A stretch of DNA of 5,237 nt, taken from NCBI GenBank assembly GCA_016208205.1, contig JACQYP010000177.1, positions 1-5,237 of the forward strand, in the 5' to 3' direction. The notes beneath the pieces are model-generated. The model was not told the origin of the DNA. It searched no databases and saw nothing but the letters and a program-made list of their open reading frames with translations. The position numbers were made by a program, and so were the translations under genes. Origin of the DNA: Candidatus Desantisiibacteriota bacterium. Its GTDB lineage: Bacteria > UBA9089 > CG2-30-40-21. Shown in pieces: positions 5,100 to 5,237 of the stretch. Positions within the stretch are counted from its first letter, which is position 1. Each line of letters starts with the position of its first letter.

Positions 5100-5237
5100 T
5101 TACATCTTCCCACTCTGTCCCTCTATCCTTGTTGCCTCATTAAAACAATCCTCAACCAACCTGTGTTCCTTGCCGGCAACAAGAAGGTAGGTACCCTTTG
5201 CCCTCCATGCAGGGGCAAAATCAGGATAAAGGTTAAT
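5100..5237 (-). CDS. TPR-like protein, C-terminal 45 residues (gene enters from right edge)
   Basis: On the minus strand the frame is open from the right edge (5237) to a TAA at 5102-5100, giving 45 residues with no internal stop. The sequence reads as a natural protein: YPDFAPAWRAKGTYLLVAGK, then a second helix EHRLVEDCFNEATRIEG. W11, G15, G22 and A35 follow the TPR pattern (W4, G8, loop, A27) with about one extra residue in the turn, and the PDFAPAW junction is typical between TPR units. The fragment would be the last TPR unit and a short tail of a larger protein that converges on pheT, 109 bp away. The assignment to TPR is probable, the function unknown. A chance open frame is unlikely given the composition, but only the sequence to the right can confirm it. 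Confidence 0.65.
   Translation of the reverse strand: MNLYPDFAPAWRAKGTYLLVAGKEHRLVEDCFNEATRIEGQSGKM

Overview
The window is a piece of an AT-leaning genome from an uncultivated-looking bacterium. It holds three complete housekeeping genes and two partial genes cut by the window edges. All intergenic stretches of any size are filled with palindromic or inverted-repeat DNA. A phenylalanyl-tRNA synthetase beta chain without the usual tRNA-binding OB domain, TPR proteins at both edges, and abundant CACAGA-type and GGCAGGC-type dispersed repeats suggest a PVC-type or related environmental lineage (Planctomycetota or Omnitrophota-like). This placement is inferred from remembered family traits, not from a search.

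Layout, left to right. Positions 1-683 (+) are the 3' end of a TPR-repeat protein that is open at the left edge. Positions 696-867 are a 172-bp composite inverted-repeat element with 28-bp arms; it ends just upstream of the folD ribosome binding site. Positions 893-1768 (+) are folD, the bifunctional methylene-THF dehydrogenase/cyclohydrolase. Positions 1769-2157 hold no convincing gene, only a CACAGA tandem motif and a cluster of four REP-like palindromic units (1851-2012). One of their hairpins is followed by a T-rich run and may end the folD transcript. Positions 2170-2874 (+) encode an RsuA/RluB-family rRNA pseudouridine synthase, followed after 22 nt by pheT (2897-4990, +). Positions 5018-5095 are three short structured repeats. 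Positions 5100-5237 (-) are the C-terminal end of a convergent TPR-like gene entering from the right edge; it is only 45 codons long in the window.

The two most interesting signals are both in pheT. The first is the missing N-terminal tRNA-binding domain (697 aa against roughly 800). The second is an in-frame block of five 12-bp modules that reads QAFL-PVNN-PVNN-QAFL-PVNH. It carries perfect palindromes and looks like a dispersed palindromic repeat that has colonised an essential coding sequence without breaking the frame.

Functionally the complete genes are core metabolism and translation: one-carbon supply (folD), rRNA modification (rluB-like) and Phe-tRNA charging (pheT). The rluB-like gene and pheT are probably co-transcribed. 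No CRISPR array, tRNA, rRNA, integrase or defence system was recognised.
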